DNA from: Alloyangia pacifica
GTDB taxonomy: Bacteria; Pseudomonadota; Alphaproteobacteria; Rhodobacterales; Rhodobacteraceae
Length of the DNA stretch: 64,000 nt
Assembly: GCF_900116195.1 (NCBI RefSeq)
Contig: NZ_FOZW01000004.1
Location: 248,001-312,000 of the forward strand
Reading direction: 5' to 3'
The position numbers were made by a program, and so were the translations under genes. The notes below the pieces were generated by a model. That model did not search any database, had not been told where the DNA came from, and saw only the letters and a program-made list of their open reading frames with translations. How positions within the stretch are numbered: the stretch's first letter is position 1; every line of letters begins with the position of its first letter. Positions 45,059 to 54,288 of the stretch are shown here, in pieces.

Positions 45059-45700
45059 ATGACCGGATCGGTGATCACCGTCGCGCAGCAGAAGGGCGGG
45101 TCGGGCAAGACCACGCTCTCGGCCAATCTGGCCATCGGCTTTCTCGCGCAGGGCAAGTCCGTGGCGCTGGTCGACATCGACCCGCAGGGCAGCCTCGGGC
45201 GCTGGTTCATGACCCGGCTCGAGCGCGATCCCGAAGCGCTCGGGGCGCTGGAATTCGCCACCTCCTCCGCTTGGGGCGTGACCTACGAGTGCCGCAAGCT
45301 GGCGGCGAGCCACGATGTGGTGATCGTCGACACCCCGCCCAAGGCCGACAGCGACCTGCGCCCGGCGCTGCGCGCCGCCGACCTGGTGGTCGTGCCGGTC
45401 TCGATGAGCCATCTCGACCTCTGGGCCACAGAGGGGGTGCTCGACCTCGCGCGGCGGGAGAATCGCGCGGCGCTGGTGGTGCTCAACCGCACCCGACCCG
45501 GCACGCGGCTGTCGGGCGAGATCGCCGAGGCGGTGCAGGCGATGGACGTCGCCATAGCGCGTGCACAGCTGGCCAACCGCGTCGGCTACGCCGAGGCCTT
45601 CGGCCGTGGGCAGAGCGCCGCCGAAGGGCGTAAGACCCCGGCCCGCGCCGAAGTCGCGGCGCTGACGGCAGAGGTGGCGGAGGCGCTGGCAAACGGGTAA
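45059..45700 (+). CDS. Orphan ParA/MinD-family ATPase
   Basis: 213 aa. Deviant Walker A KGGSGKTT preceded by TVAQQ, Walker A' VDIDPQGS, Walker B VIVDTPPKADSD. This is the small ParA group, lacking an N-terminal DNA-binding domain. No parB or parS is nearby, so it is not an ordinary plasmid or chromosome segregation pair. It is followed 24 nt later by a kinase-like protein gene, probably in one operon; it may position or activate that partner. Confidence 0.87.
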   Translation: MTGSVITVAQQKGGSGKTTLSANLAIGFLAQGKSVALVDIDPQGSLGRWFMTRLERDPEALGALEFATSSAWGVTYECRKLAASHDVVIVDTPPKADSDLRPALRAADLVVVPVSMSHLDLWATEGVLDLARRENRAALVVLNRTRPGTRLSGEIAEAVQAMDVAIARAQLANRVGYAEAFGRGQSAAEGRKTPARAEVAALTAEVAEALANG

Positions 45701-45724
45701 AGCGGGCGTCAACAGGAGACAGAC

Positions 45725-46567
45725 ATGACCGACCACGCCGCGCTTGCCGACACGATCCGCCGCCACCAGCAGGGGCAGGGCCAGCCGATCTCGCGGCTGG
45801 GCTATTTCTGCGCCCCCTTCCGCCCCGTGGACGGCCCCTTCGCCGACAAGGTGATCAAGGTCTACCGCGGCTTGCCCGACGGTGCCGCGCTGGAGCGGCT
45901 GGCGCAGGCGCATGATGCCTACGTTGCAGCGCTGGAGCAGACCGGGGTGCCGCTGCCGAAGACCGAATTCCTGCTGATGCAGACCGAAACGGGTCGGGTG
46001 CCGGTGATCCTGCAGGAAGCGCTGCCCGAGACCTCGCTGATGCGCCCGCGCATGCAACGCGAGGATCTCGCCTCGACGCTGGCGATGATGGAAAGCGCCG
46101 GGCAGGTGATCGCGCAGTTCTGGAACAACGCAGACCAGATCGAGGGCCGGGTCGGATTCCACCCCTCGATCCGGAACTTCGCGGTGGTCGATGGCCAAGC
46201 GATCTTCTACGACACCTTCCCGCCGCTGATCGGCTACAGCCGTGAGGAAATGGGCGTGCTGCTGCTGCAGTTCTCGGAAAAGCGTCTGATGCGCTGGGTC
46301 GGCCCGCTGATGAAGGCCAAGGTCACCGGCATCCAGGACGAGTGGTACTCGGCCCCCGAGACGCTGGTCGGCCTCGTCGGCTCGGCCTGCCGCCTGCGCC
46401 CCGAGCATGCCGGTGCCTACCTCGATTGGGGCCGCGAGTTTGCGCCGCGCGCCATGCCGCGCTTTGCCGAGGAGGCGCTGGAAGGGCTGTCGCAGCCGCC
46501 GCGCCTGCCAGGCTACTGGACGGGCTTCCGCAAGCTGCTGGGCCTGCAGGGCGAGCCCAACCTCTGA
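45725..46567 (+). CDS. Uncharacterised protein with kinase-like pattern, ParA partner
   Basis: 280 aa, no signal peptide or membrane helix. I do not recognise it confidently. Some features recall the protein-kinase/phosphotransferase fold: a basic VIKVYRGL segment near residue 39, a hinge-like VPVILQEALPE near residue 95, and GFHPSIRNFAVVDGQAIFYD near residues 144-163, where N and the later D could match the catalytic-loop Asn and metal-binding Asp, although the usual HxD aspartate is absent. It may be a pseudokinase or unrelated. Paired with the ParA-like ATPase. Confidence 0.6.
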   Translation: MTDHAALADTIRRHQQGQGQPISRLGYFCAPFRPVDGPFADKVIKVYRGLPDGAALERLAQAHDAYVAALEQTGVPLPKTEFLLMQTETGRVPVILQEALPETSLMRPRMQREDLASTLAMMESAGQVIAQFWNNADQIEGRVGFHPSIRNFAVVDGQAIFYDTFPPLIGYSREEMGVLLLQFSEKRLMRWVGPLMKAKVTGIQDEWYSAPETLVGLVGSACRLRPEHAGAYLDWGREFAPRAMPRFAEEALEGLSQPPRLPGYWTGFRKLLGLQGEPNL

Positions 46568-46596
46568 GGGCTGTCCCGGCTCTGCCGCCGGATCTG

Positions 46597-46617
46597 CGTA
46601 TTTGGAAAGAGAAGAAG
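46597..46617. repeat. Intergenic repeat family, copy B (inverted)
   Basis: CGTATTTGGAAAGAGAAGAAG is the exact reverse complement of the 21-nt head of copy A (18787-18807). It faces copy C 175 bp away. Confidence 0.65.
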
Positions 46618-46792
46618 GGCCGGGCGCGGCGACTTTTTCCGTCGAGGATAACCATGGGTTAACTATGGACGGGGCAGTCTGTCCCCGCGGTACAGGCTGG
46701 CGAGCCGATGACCGCAAGAGGAGAAGCCCCGCGCCCGGCCTGCCAAAGTCCCTCCAAGACAACAGCCGCCGGGGGCGGGGTGGACCGCCCTG

Positions 46793-46813
46793 CTTCTTCT
46801 CTTTCCAAATACG
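46793..46813. repeat. Intergenic repeat family, copy C
   Basis: Exact 21-nt match to copy A, in opposite orientation to copy B. The B-C pair lies in a 493-bp gene-free gap (46568-47060); the DNA between them contains no gene I can support. Confidence 0.65.
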
Positions 46814-46947
46814 CACGGCGCGGCGATGACATCCCGTGCAGCGATGGAAAGGGGTTAAAAGGGGTGGACAGGTGGCCCGGCGGGGTGTGTCGACACGCAC
46901 ATCTGCGATGAGGTCTGCACTGCCTCTTGCACGCGCGTCCGCCATGG

Positions 46948-46987
46948 CAACGCCCCCGCACGCCAACGCCCCCACGCCAACGCCCCC
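46948..46987. repeat. Short tandem repeat CAACGCCCCC x3
   Basis: CAACGCCCCC occurs at 46948-46957, 46964-46973 and 46978-46987 with similar spacers (GCACGC, ACGC). A degenerate tandem repeat of about 14-16 bp in the gap before the tal terminator. Confidence 0.6.
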
Positions 46988-46998
46988 ACACGACAAGG

Positions 46999-47027
46999 AA
47001 AAAGGCCCGCCTCCTGCGAGACGGGCC
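46999..47027 (-). terminator. Terminator of the transaldolase gene
   Basis: On the minus strand GGCCCGTCTC pairs with GAGGCGGGCC (one wobble) around a GCAG loop, followed by TTTTTCC. It lies 34 nt after the stop. Confidence 0.8.
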
Positions 47028-47060
47028 TTCGGGAAGAATGTCGCGTCGGCGGTTGCCGGA

Positions 47061-47714
47061 TCAGACGATCTTGATGCCGGCCTTCTCGGCGTCTGCGACG
47101 AAGGCGGCGAGGCCCTTGTCGGTCAGCACATGGTTGGCCATCGCCTTGATCACCGCGGGCGGCGCGGTGCAGACGTCGGCACCGATCTTGGCGCAGTCGG
47201 ACATGTGGTTGGCCGAGCGGATCGAGGCGGCCAGCACCTGCGTCTCGTAGCCATAGTTGTCGTAGATCTGGCGGATGTCGGCGATCAGCTGCAGCCCGTC
47301 GAGGTTCAGATCGTCGAGGCGGCCGATGAACGGCGAGATGAAGGTCGCGCCGGCCTTGGCGGCGAGCAGCGCCTGGTTGGCCGAGAAGCAGAGCGTCACG
47401 TTGACCATGTTGCCCTCTTCCGAGAGCACCTTGCAGGCCTTCAGGCCGTCCCAGGTCAGCGGCACCTTCACCGCGATGTTCGGCGCGATCTCGGCCAGCT
47501 TGCGGCCCTCGGCGATCATCGCCTCGGCGTCGAGCGCGACCACCTCGGCGGAGACGGGGCCCGGCACCATCTCGCAGATTTCCTTGGTGACCTCGAGAAT
47601 GTCACGGCCGGACTTGGCGATCAGCGAGGGGTTGGTGGTGACGCCATCCACCATGCCGAGCTCGTGAAGCTCGCGGATTGCGTCCACGTCGGCGGTGTCG
47701 ACAAAGAATTTCAT
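47061..47714 (-). CDS. tal: Transaldolase, TalC/FSA type
   Basis: 217-aa short transaldolase. [28 protein letters not shown], the Schiff-base lysine in [14 protein letters not shown] and the [11 protein letters not shown] segment are all characteristic. Length matches TalC/fructose-6-phosphate aldolase-type enzymes rather than classical ~320-aa TalB. Transfers dihydroxyacetone units in the pentose phosphate pathway. Divergent from priA. Confidence 0.92.
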   Translation of the reverse strand: MKFFVDTADVDAIRELHELGMVDGVTTNPSLIAKSGRDILEVTKEICEMVPGPVSAEVVALDAEAMIAEGRKLAEIAPNIAVKVPLTWDGLKACKVLSEEGNMVNVTLCFSANQALLAAKAGATFISPFIGRLDDLNLDGLQLIADIRQIYDNYGYETQVLAASIRSANHMSDCAKIGADVCTAPPAVIKAMANHVLTDKGLAAFVADAEKAGIKIV

Positions 47715-47818
47715 CTGGGTAAGCCCTCCAGGCTTGGCTTGGCATTCGCTCGTGCCTGTCTTACCTCATGCAGGGAAGGGCTGAAACCCTTGACGACACG
47801 CGCAGGGACCGGCCCCGA

Positions 47819-50008
47819 ATGGATGATTTCTACGACGAAGGCACGCTGATCTCGGTGCTGACCACGCAGCCGCTGGATCGGCTGCTGGACTACAAGGCAC
47901 CGGCGGGCGGCTGTCCGCAGGGGGCCTATGTCGAGGTGCCGCTGGGGCCGCGCAAGGTGCTGGGCGTGGCCTGGGGCCCGGGGCAGGGTGGTTTCGATCC
48001 GGCCAAGGTCCGCGCCGCCTTTCGCGTGCTCGACGCGCCGCCGATGCGCGCCGAACTGCGCGAGTTCCTCGAACGCTCGGCCGATTACACGCTGACCCCG
48101 CGCACCGCCATGCTGCGGCTGGCCACCCGCGCGCCTGGGCTCGGAGACGGGCCGGCGATGCGCAAGATCTACCGCAAGGGCGACAGCGAGCCCGACCGGA
48201 TGACCGATGCGCGCCGCCGGGTTCTGGAGGTGCTCGACGAGATGGGCGGCCTCTCGCTGACCCTCAAGGAGCTGGCCGATGCTGCAGGGGTGACCTCTTC
48301 GGTGGTCAAGGGGTTGGCCAAGCAAGGGGCGGTGCGCGAGGAAGAGGCGCCGCGCGATACCGCCTTCGCCCGGCTCGATCCCGACTACGGCGGCAAGGCG
48401 CTGACCGACGATCAGGCGGGCGCGGCGGAGGAGCTGCGCGCCGGGGTGCGCTCGGGCAAATACGGGACTGTGCTGCTGAAGGGGGTGACCGGCTCGGGCA
48501 AGACCGAGGTCTATCTCGAAGCGGTGGCGGAATGCCTGCGCAAGGGCCGGCAGGCTCTGGTGTTGCTGCCCGAGATCGCGCTGACCTCGGAGTTCCTCAC
48601 CCGCGTCGAAGCGCGCTTCGGGGCGCGGCCCGCCGAATGGCACTCGGGCGTCACTGTCACCGAGCGGCGGCGGGTCTGGCGGCAGGTGGCAGAGGGCGGC
48701 GCGCAGCTGGTGGTGGGGGCGCGTTCGGCGCTGTTCCTGCCGTTCCGCGATCTAGGCCTGACGGTCGTCGATGAGGAACACGACACCTCGTACAAGCAGG
48801 AAGAGGGCGTGCTCTATAATGCCCGCGACATGGCGGTGCTGCGCGCCTCGATCTGCGCCGGACGGGTAATTCTGGCCTCGGCGACGCCCTCGCTGGAGAG
48901 CTGGGCCAATGCCGATGCGGGAAAGTACCAGCGTCTCGATCTGGTCTCGCGCTTCGGCCCGGCGGTGATGCCGGAGATGCGGGCGCTCGACATGCGCGGC
49001 GAGGACCTGCCGGGCAGCCGCTGGATCTCGCCCTCGCTGCAGGCGGCGGTGAAGCGGCGGATCGCGCAGGGCGAGCAGTCGTTGCTGTTTCTCAACCGGC
49101 GCGGCTATGCTCCGGTCACCATCTGCCGCGCCTGCGGCCACCAGATCGCCTGCCCGCATTGCGACGCGCGCATGGTCGAGCACCGCTTCCAGCAGCGGCT
49201 GATCTGCCACCAGTGCGGCGAGAGCACGCCGAAGCCGGAAAAATGCCCCTCCTGCGAGGTCGAGGGCAAGCTGGCGGCGGTCGGGCCGGGGGTCGAGCGG
49301 CTGGCCGAGGAGGCGGCGGAGGTCTTCCCCGACGCCCGGCTGGCGGTGCTCTCGTCGGACCTTTTCGGTTCGGCGCGGCAGCTCAAGGCGGAAATCGAGA
49401 AGATCGCCATGGGCGGCGCCGACATCGTCATCGGCACGCAGCTGGTCGCCAAGGGGCACAACTTCCCCAACCTGACGCTGGTCGGGGTGATCGACGCCGA
49501 CCTTGGCCTGCAGGGTTCGGACCTGCGCGCCGCCGAGCGGACGTTCCAGCTGATGCGGCAGGTGGCGGGGCGGGCCGGCCGGGCCGAGAAGCCGGGCACG
49601 GCACTGTTGCAGACCTTCCAGCCCGAGCACCCGGTGATCCGGGCGATCCTGTCGGGTGACGAAGAGGGGTTCTGGAAGGCCGAGGCCGACGAGCGCCGCG
49701 CCGCCGGGATGCCGCCCTACGGGCGTCTGGCGGGGGTCATCCTGTCCTCGACCGAGGTGCAGGAGGTCTTTGATCTTGGCGCTGCCATGGCGCGGCAGGA
49801 TGGCCCATTGCGGCGCATCGGGGCGCAGGTCTACGGGCCGGCGCCGGCGCCCATCACCCGGGTGCGCGGACGGCACCGGGTGCGTCTGCTGGTCAAGGCG
49901 CCGAAGGGCGTGGCGTTGCAGGCGGCGCTGGCCGATTGGGCCGGGCAGTTCCGCCTGAAGGGCGAGCTGCGCATGGCGATCGACATCGACCCGCAGAGCT
50001 TTTTCTGA
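47819..50008 (+). CDS. priA: Primosomal protein N' (replication restart helicase PriA)
   Basis: 729 aa. N-terminal 3'-DNA-binding domain, then helicase motifs: Walker A GVTGSGKTEVY, Walker B VVDEEHDTSY, ASATPSLESW, and two zinc-binding clusters CRACGHQIACPHC and CHQCGESTPKPEKCPSC. It reloads the replisome at stalled forks. The ATG at 47819 starts the conserved region; the upstream in-frame ATG at 47768 adds non-conserved residues. Confidence 0.95.
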   Translation: MDDFYDEGTLISVLTTQPLDRLLDYKAPAGGCPQGAYVEVPLGPRKVLGVAWGPGQGGFDPAKVRAAFRVLDAPPMRAELREFLERSADYTLTPRTAMLRLATRAPGLGDGPAMRKIYRKGDSEPDRMTDARRRVLEVLDEMGGLSLTLKELADAAGVTSSVVKGLAKQGAVREEEAPRDTAFARLDPDYGGKALTDDQAGAAEELRAGVRSGKYGTVLLKGVTGSGKTEVYLEAVAECLRKGRQALVLLPEIALTSEFLTRVEARFGARPAEWHSGVTVTERRRVWRQVAEGGAQLVVGARSALFLPFRDLGLTVVDEEHDTSYKQEEGVLYNARDMAVLRASICAGRVILASATPSLESWANADAGKYQRLDLVSRFGPAVMPEMRALDMRGEDLPGSRWISPSLQAAVKRRIAQGEQSLLFLNRRGYAPVTICRACGHQIACPHCDARMVEHRFQQRLICHQCGESTPKPEKCPSCEVEGKLAAVGPGVERLAEEAAEVFPDARLAVLSSDLFGSARQLKAEIEKIAMGGADIVIGTQLVAKGHNFPNLTLVGVIDADLGLQGSDLRAAERTFQLMRQVAGRAGRAEKPGTALLQTFQPEHPVIRAILSGDEEGFWKAEADERRAAGMPPYGRLAGVILSSTEVQEVFDLGAAMARQDGPLRRIGAQVYGPAPAPITRVRGRHRVRLLVKAPKGVALQAALADWAGQFRLKGELRMAIDIDPQSFF

Positions 50009-50056
50009 AGGCGCTTACCCGCCCGTAAACAAGGCGAAACCGCAGGGCGAGCGCCT

Positions 50057-50518
50057 CTACCCCGCCCGGTTCAGCTTCGTGCTCAGGTGGATCAGGCTCT
50101 CAGAGCTTTTCACCCCGCGCGCCTCGGCGATCTTGTCGAGCGTGGCGTCCAGCTCTTCGGTACTGCGCGCGCTCACCTGCACCAGCAGGTCGACCCGGCC
50201 GGAGGTCGTATGCGCTGCCTCGACCGCGGGCATCTGGCGCAGCCGGGCGAGCACCTCGGGCTGGCTGCGGGGTTCGATGCAGACCAGCACCGTGGCGCGG
50301 ATCGGTGCCTTCAGAGCGGCACCGCGGCGCAGGGTGAAGCCTGCGATGATGCCGCGCGCGAGCAAGCGGTCGATGCGGGCCTGGACCGTGGTGCGCGCCA
50401 GCCCCAGTTTGCGGGCAAGATCGGCGACCGGCAGCCGGGCATCCGCCTCGAGCAGCGCGATCAGCTGCCGATCCGTTTCGTCGATTTGTAATAACCTGTC
50501 GTCGATCTGTCGCATCAT
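50057..50518 (-). CDS. Lrp/AsnC-family transcriptional regulator
   Basis: About 153 aa. N-terminal HTH (DETDRQLIALLEADARLPVADLARKLGLARTTVQARIDRLLARGII, read in parts) and C-terminal RAM ligand-binding domain (VLVCIEPRSQPEVLARLRQM, AHTTSGRVDLLVQV). ATGs at 50527, 50518 and 50515 are close together; 50518 is taken. Divergent from the PLP decarboxylase across 85 bp, which it probably regulates in response to an amino acid such as lysine or ornithine. Confidence 0.87.
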   Translation of the reverse strand: MMRQIDDRLLQIDETDRQLIALLEADARLPVADLARKLGLARTTVQARIDRLLARGIIAGFTLRRGAALKAPIRATVLVCIEPRSQPEVLARLRQMPAVEAAHTTSGRVDLLVQVSARSTEELDATLDKIAEARGVKSSESLIHLSTKLNRAG

Positions 50519-50603
50519 GCCTAACATTCTGCGCCATCTGCCGCGCGGATCCGAGCGTTTTTTGCGCCATGCTGGAAAGAAAACCCGACAGGAGGCAGTG
50601 ACC

Positions 50604-51731
50604 ATGCGGATCGACCCCACCCTTTCCCCGACGCCCGATGCCTGGCTCGCGGCCAATGCGCCGGACGAGCCGGTCTTCTTCTTTCACCCGGCGCGGTTGA
50701 TGCAGGTGGGCCGCATGTTCCTCGAGGCGTTTCCGGGTCTGGTGACCTACGCGGTCAAGGCCAACCCCGCGCCCGAGATGATCCGCGCGCTTCATGCCGC
50801 CGGGGTGACCGCCTTCGACGTGGCCTCGCCCGCCGAGATGGCGCTGGTCCGGGCCGAGGCGCCGGGGGCGGCTCTGCACTACCACAACCCGGTGCGCTCG
50901 GCGTCCGAGGTCGCGGCCGGGCAGGAGGCGGGCTGCCTGTCGTGGTCGGTGGACCGGATGCCTGAGCTGGAAAAGCTGGCGGGCCTGCCGCGCGGCACCG
51001 AGATCGCCGTGCGCCTGAAGCTGCCCGTAGCCGGGGCGGCCTATGACTTCGGGGCCAAGTTCGGGGCCACGCCCGAGCAGGCGACGCAGCTGTTGCGGCG
51101 CGTGGTAGAGCTGGGCTTCTCCCCGTCGGTCACATTTCACCCGGGCACGCAATGCACCAGCCCGGCTCCCTGGGCGCGCTATATCGTCGAGGCGGCGGCG
51201 GTGGCGCGATCTGCCGGGGTCGCGCTCTATCGGCTCAACGTCGGCGGCGGCTTCCCATCGCACCGCGATGCAGGCAAGCCCGACCTGCAGGCGATCTTCG
51301 ACACCATCCGCGAGGCGGCGCAGGGGGCCTTCGACAGTCCGCCGCAACTGGTCTGCGAGCCGGGCCGGGCTCTGGCCGCCGAGGCGCTGACGCTGGCAAC
51401 GCGGGTCAAGGGCGTGCATGACGAGGCGGTGTTTCTCAACGACGGCGTCTATGGCGGGCTGGCCGAATGGCGCGACATCGCGCCGATGGACCGGGTCCGC
51501 GCGGTGAGCGGCACCGGCACTGAGCTTGGCGGCGCAAAGACCCGCCGCGTGGTCTTCGGCCCGACCTGCGACAGCATTGACCGGCTTCCGGAAACGCTGC
51601 CCCTGCCAAGCGATCTGGCCGAAGGCGATTACCTGCTCTTCGAGGGCATGGGGGCCTATTCGCGGGCGCTCGTCACCGGGTTCAACGGCTACGGCGTGCG
51701 CAGAGTGGTGGAAATCGAAAATCAGGACTGA
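50604..51731 (+). CDS. Type III PLP-dependent decarboxylase (ornithine/lysine/arginine group)
   Basis: 375-aa alanine-racemase-fold decarboxylase. The PLP lysine is in YAVKANP; HPGTQCTSP and NVGGGFPS contact the phosphate; the GPTCDSIDRL segment carries the cysteine of ornithine decarboxylases; EGMGAYSRA is near the C-terminus. It probably makes putrescine or cadaverine. AGGAGG precedes the ATG. The divergent Lrp regulator supports an amino-acid substrate; ornithine is the best guess. Confidence 0.85.
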   Translation: MRIDPTLSPTPDAWLAANAPDEPVFFFHPARLMQVGRMFLEAFPGLVTYAVKANPAPEMIRALHAAGVTAFDVASPAEMALVRAEAPGAALHYHNPVRSASEVAAGQEAGCLSWSVDRMPELEKLAGLPRGTEIAVRLKLPVAGAAYDFGAKFGATPEQATQLLRRVVELGFSPSVTFHPGTQCTSPAPWARYIVEAAAVARSAGVALYRLNVGGGFPSHRDAGKPDLQAIFDTIREAAQGAFDSPPQLVCEPGRALAAEALTLATRVKGVHDEAVFLNDGVYGGLAEWRDIAPMDRVRAVSGTGTELGGAKTRRVVFGPTCDSIDRLPETLPLPSDLAEGDYLLFEGMGAYSRALVTGFNGYGVRRVVEIENQD

Positions 51732-51812
51732 GATCACAGTCCCGGGTGCTGGACTCTGCTGCTGCGGCCTCTACAGTCGCGGCAAATACGCAGTCGCGGG
51801 AGGACCAGCCAG

Positions 51813-54104
51813 ATGGAAAAATTCGGCAAGAGCCAGTCGTTCAAACGCAGCGAAGACGTGCGCTTCCTGACCGGGCACGGGCGGTACGTCGATGATATCG
51901 CTCCGGAAGGCGCGCTGCATGCCTTCATCCTGCGCTCGCCGGTGGCCCATGCCGCGATCACCGAGCTCGACGTGTCGGACGCCCGCGAGATGCCGGGCGT
52001 GCACATGGTTGCCACGGTGGACGACCTGATCGCCGCCGGCATGGATATCTCGATGGACGGCACGGTGATCAAGAACCGCGACGGCAGCAAGGCTGCCGAT
52101 CCGCTGCGGCCGATCCTCGCCAAGGAGCGGGTGCGCCACGTCGGCGAGCCGGTGGCACTGATCGTCGCCGACTCGATGATCGAGGCGAAGGATGCCGCCG
52201 AGGCCATCGTCTTCGATTTCGAGGAACTGCCGGTGCATATGGCGCTGGAAGCAGGCGGCGAGGCGATCCATCCCGAGGCGCCGGAGAACCGCGCCTTCGA
52301 CTTCGGCCTCGGCAATGAGGCAGAGACCGACGAGGCCTTTGCCAGCGCAGCCAAGGTGGTCAGCCTCGAGGTTGGCGACAATCGCGTCATCGTCAACGCC
52401 ATGGAGCCGCGCGGCGCCTATGCCGAATGGGACGGCGAGAAGCTGCATGTGGCCTTCAACGGGCAGGGTGTCTGGGGTTTCAAGGCCGAGTTGGCGCAGG
52501 CCTTCGGCCTGCCGGTCGAGCAGATCCGCGTCACCAATCCCGACGTCGGCGGCGGTTTCGGCATGAAGGCCCCGGGCTATCCGGAGTATTTCGCCATCGC
52601 CCATGCCGCGAAGGAACTGGGCAAGCCGGTGCGCTGGATGTCGGACCGCACCGAGGCGATGCTCTCGGACCACGCGGGCCGCGATCTCGTGACGCTGGCC
52701 GAGCTGGCCTTCGACGAAGACAACCGCATCCTCGGCTACCGCAACCACACCCGCTGCAACCTCGGTGCCTACAACTCGAACTTCGGGCAGGCGATCCAGA
52801 CCGCGCTTTATGCCAAGGTGCTGACCGGCACCTATGACATCAAGGCCGCCTACATGCGGGTCGAGGGGTTCTACACCAACACCACGCAGGTCGACGCCTA
52901 TCGCGGCGCGGGCCGCCCCGAGGCGATCTACACGCTGGAGCGGATCATGGATCGCGCCGCGCGCGAGCTGGGGATTGATCCCAGCGAGCTGCGCCGGATC
53001 AACTTCGTGCAGGAATTCCCCTACAAGACGGTCACCGGCGAGAATTACGACGTGGGTGATTTCTCCCGCGTGCTTGCCCATGCCGAGGCGGATGCCGACA
53101 TCGAGGGATACCCGGCGCGCAAGGCGGCCACCGAGGCGCAGGGCAAGCTGCGCGGACTGGGGCTGTGCTACTACATCGAGAGCATCCTCGGTGACCCGGC
53201 AGAGGACGTGAAGGTGGAGTTCACGGAAGATGGCGGCGCGACCATTTATGTCGGCACCCAGTCAAACGGGCAGGGGCACGAAACGGTCTTTGCCAAGTTC
53301 CTGTCGGATCACACCGGCATTCCGGTCGAGAAGATCGGCTTCGTGCAGGGCGACAGCGACCTGATCCCGCGCGGCGGCGGCACCGGGGGCTCGCGCTCGG
53401 TGACCACGCAGGCCACGGTGACGCTGACCGCCGTGCGCGACATGATCGCGGGCTTCTCGGAGTTTCTGGCCGGCGAGATGGGCGTCGACCCCGATGAGGT
53501 GCGATTCGACGACGAGCAGTTCCGCGCGGATGGCTCGAACCTGCACCCGACCATGCTCGAGGCGGCGGCCATGGCCCGTGCCAAGGGCCGCGACGATCTG
53601 CTCAGCTGGTCCGCCCGCACCGCAATCGAGGCCCGTTCCTACCCTAACGGCGCGCATTTCTGCGAGGTCGAGATCGACCCGGAGACCGGCGTGACGCAGG
53701 TGGTGAAATACACTGTGGTCGATGATTTCGGCAATCTCATCAACCCGATGCTGGCCGAGGGGCAGGTGCATGGTGGTGTGGTGCAGGGGCTGGGCCAGGC
53801 GCTGACCGAGCACACGGTCTACGACGAGGACGGCCAGCTGCTGACCGCGACCTTCATGGACTACGCCATGCCGCGCGCCAAGGATGCGCCCTGGATCGGC
53901 TTCGACGTCGAGCCGGTGCCATCGACCGGCAATCCGATGGGGATGAAGGGCTGCGGCGAGGCGGGCACCGTCGGGTCCATGGCCGCCGTGTCCAACGCCG
54001 TGCAGGACGCGCTGTGGGAGCGGGGGATTCGCCAGGCCGACATGCCCTTCACCCCGCATCGGGTGTGGCAGATGCTGAATGATGTGGCGATTGCCGCAGA
54101 GTGA
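51813..54104 (+). CDS. Molybdenum hydroxylase large subunit (form II CoxL-like), orphan
   Basis: 763 aa. Xanthine-oxidase-family molybdopterin subunit: RFLTGHGRYVDDI at the start, NPDVGGGFGMK, active-site loop AYRGAGRPE (form II; form I CO dehydrogenase has AYxCSFR), GQGHETVFA, and catalytic Glu in KGCGEAGTVG. Without the CSFR cysteine it is unlikely to oxidise CO at high affinity; substrate is probably an aldehyde or N-heterocycle. The usual FAD (CoxM) and 2Fe-2S (CoxS) subunit genes are not beside it. Confidence 0.88.
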   Translation: MEKFGKSQSFKRSEDVRFLTGHGRYVDDIAPEGALHAFILRSPVAHAAITELDVSDAREMPGVHMVATVDDLIAAGMDISMDGTVIKNRDGSKAADPLRPILAKERVRHVGEPVALIVADSMIEAKDAAEAIVFDFEELPVHMALEAGGEAIHPEAPENRAFDFGLGNEAETDEAFASAAKVVSLEVGDNRVIVNAMEPRGAYAEWDGEKLHVAFNGQGVWGFKAELAQAFGLPVEQIRVTNPDVGGGFGMKAPGYPEYFAIAHAAKELGKPVRWMSDRTEAMLSDHAGRDLVTLAELAFDEDNRILGYRNHTRCNLGAYNSNFGQAIQTALYAKVLTGTYDIKAAYMRVEGFYTNTTQVDAYRGAGRPEAIYTLERIMDRAARELGIDPSELRRINFVQEFPYKTVTGENYDVGDFSRVLAHAEADADIEGYPARKAATEAQGKLRGLGLCYYIESILGDPAEDVKVEFTEDGGATIYVGTQSNGQGHETVFAKFLSDHTGIPVEKIGFVQGDSDLIPRGGGTGGSRSVTTQATVTLTAVRDMIAGFSEFLAGEMGVDPDEVRFDDEQFRADGSNLHPTMLEAAAMARAKGRDDLLSWSARTAIEARSYPNGAHFCEVEIDPETGVTQVVKYTVVDDFGNLINPMLAEGQVHGGVVQGLGQALTEHTVYDEDGQLLTATFMDYAMPRAKDAPWIGFDVEPVPSTGNPMGMKGCGEAGTVGSMAAVSNAVQDALWERGIRQADMPFTPHRVWQMLNDVAIAAE

Positions 54105-54284
54105 AGCGCCAGCACGCGCGGGTCGGAAGGTCAAGAATTTTTCATCACATGATCGCGAGGGGTCTTCAATCTGTGGCATTTTCGCCTATCTCTGATGCAG
54201 AGGCGCGGAACTGGAACCTCCGCGACCCCTTCACTGTCCCTCGTTCCGTAACTGGCGTCCGGGTTTTCCCCGGACGCTTTTTCT
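54105..54284 (+). other. Long 3' region or possible small RNA with terminator
   Basis: About 150 nt of non-coding sequence follow the molybdenum hydroxylase stop before the terminator at 54255. They include CGCGGA/TCCGCG and other self-complementary words. This is longer than needed for a 3' end, so an sRNA released from, or started within, the 3' UTR is possible. No clear promoter. Confidence 0.3.
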
Positions 54285-54288
54285 TTCC
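54255..54288 (+). terminator. Strong intrinsic terminator
   Basis: GCGTCCGGG (54255-54263) and CCCGGACGC (54269-54277) form a perfect 9-bp stem with loop TTTTC, followed by TTTTTCTTTCC. Confidence 0.9.

Noticed and set aside
45059-45700. ParA gene considered as a plasmid or integrative-element partition system
   Set aside because: No parB, parS-like repeats, replication or integrase genes nearby; surrounding genes are chromosomal housekeeping.
46948-46987. Tandem CAACGCCCCC repeats considered as a CRISPR-like or iteron array
   Set aside because: Only three 10-bp units with 4-6 nt spacers, no cas or rep genes.
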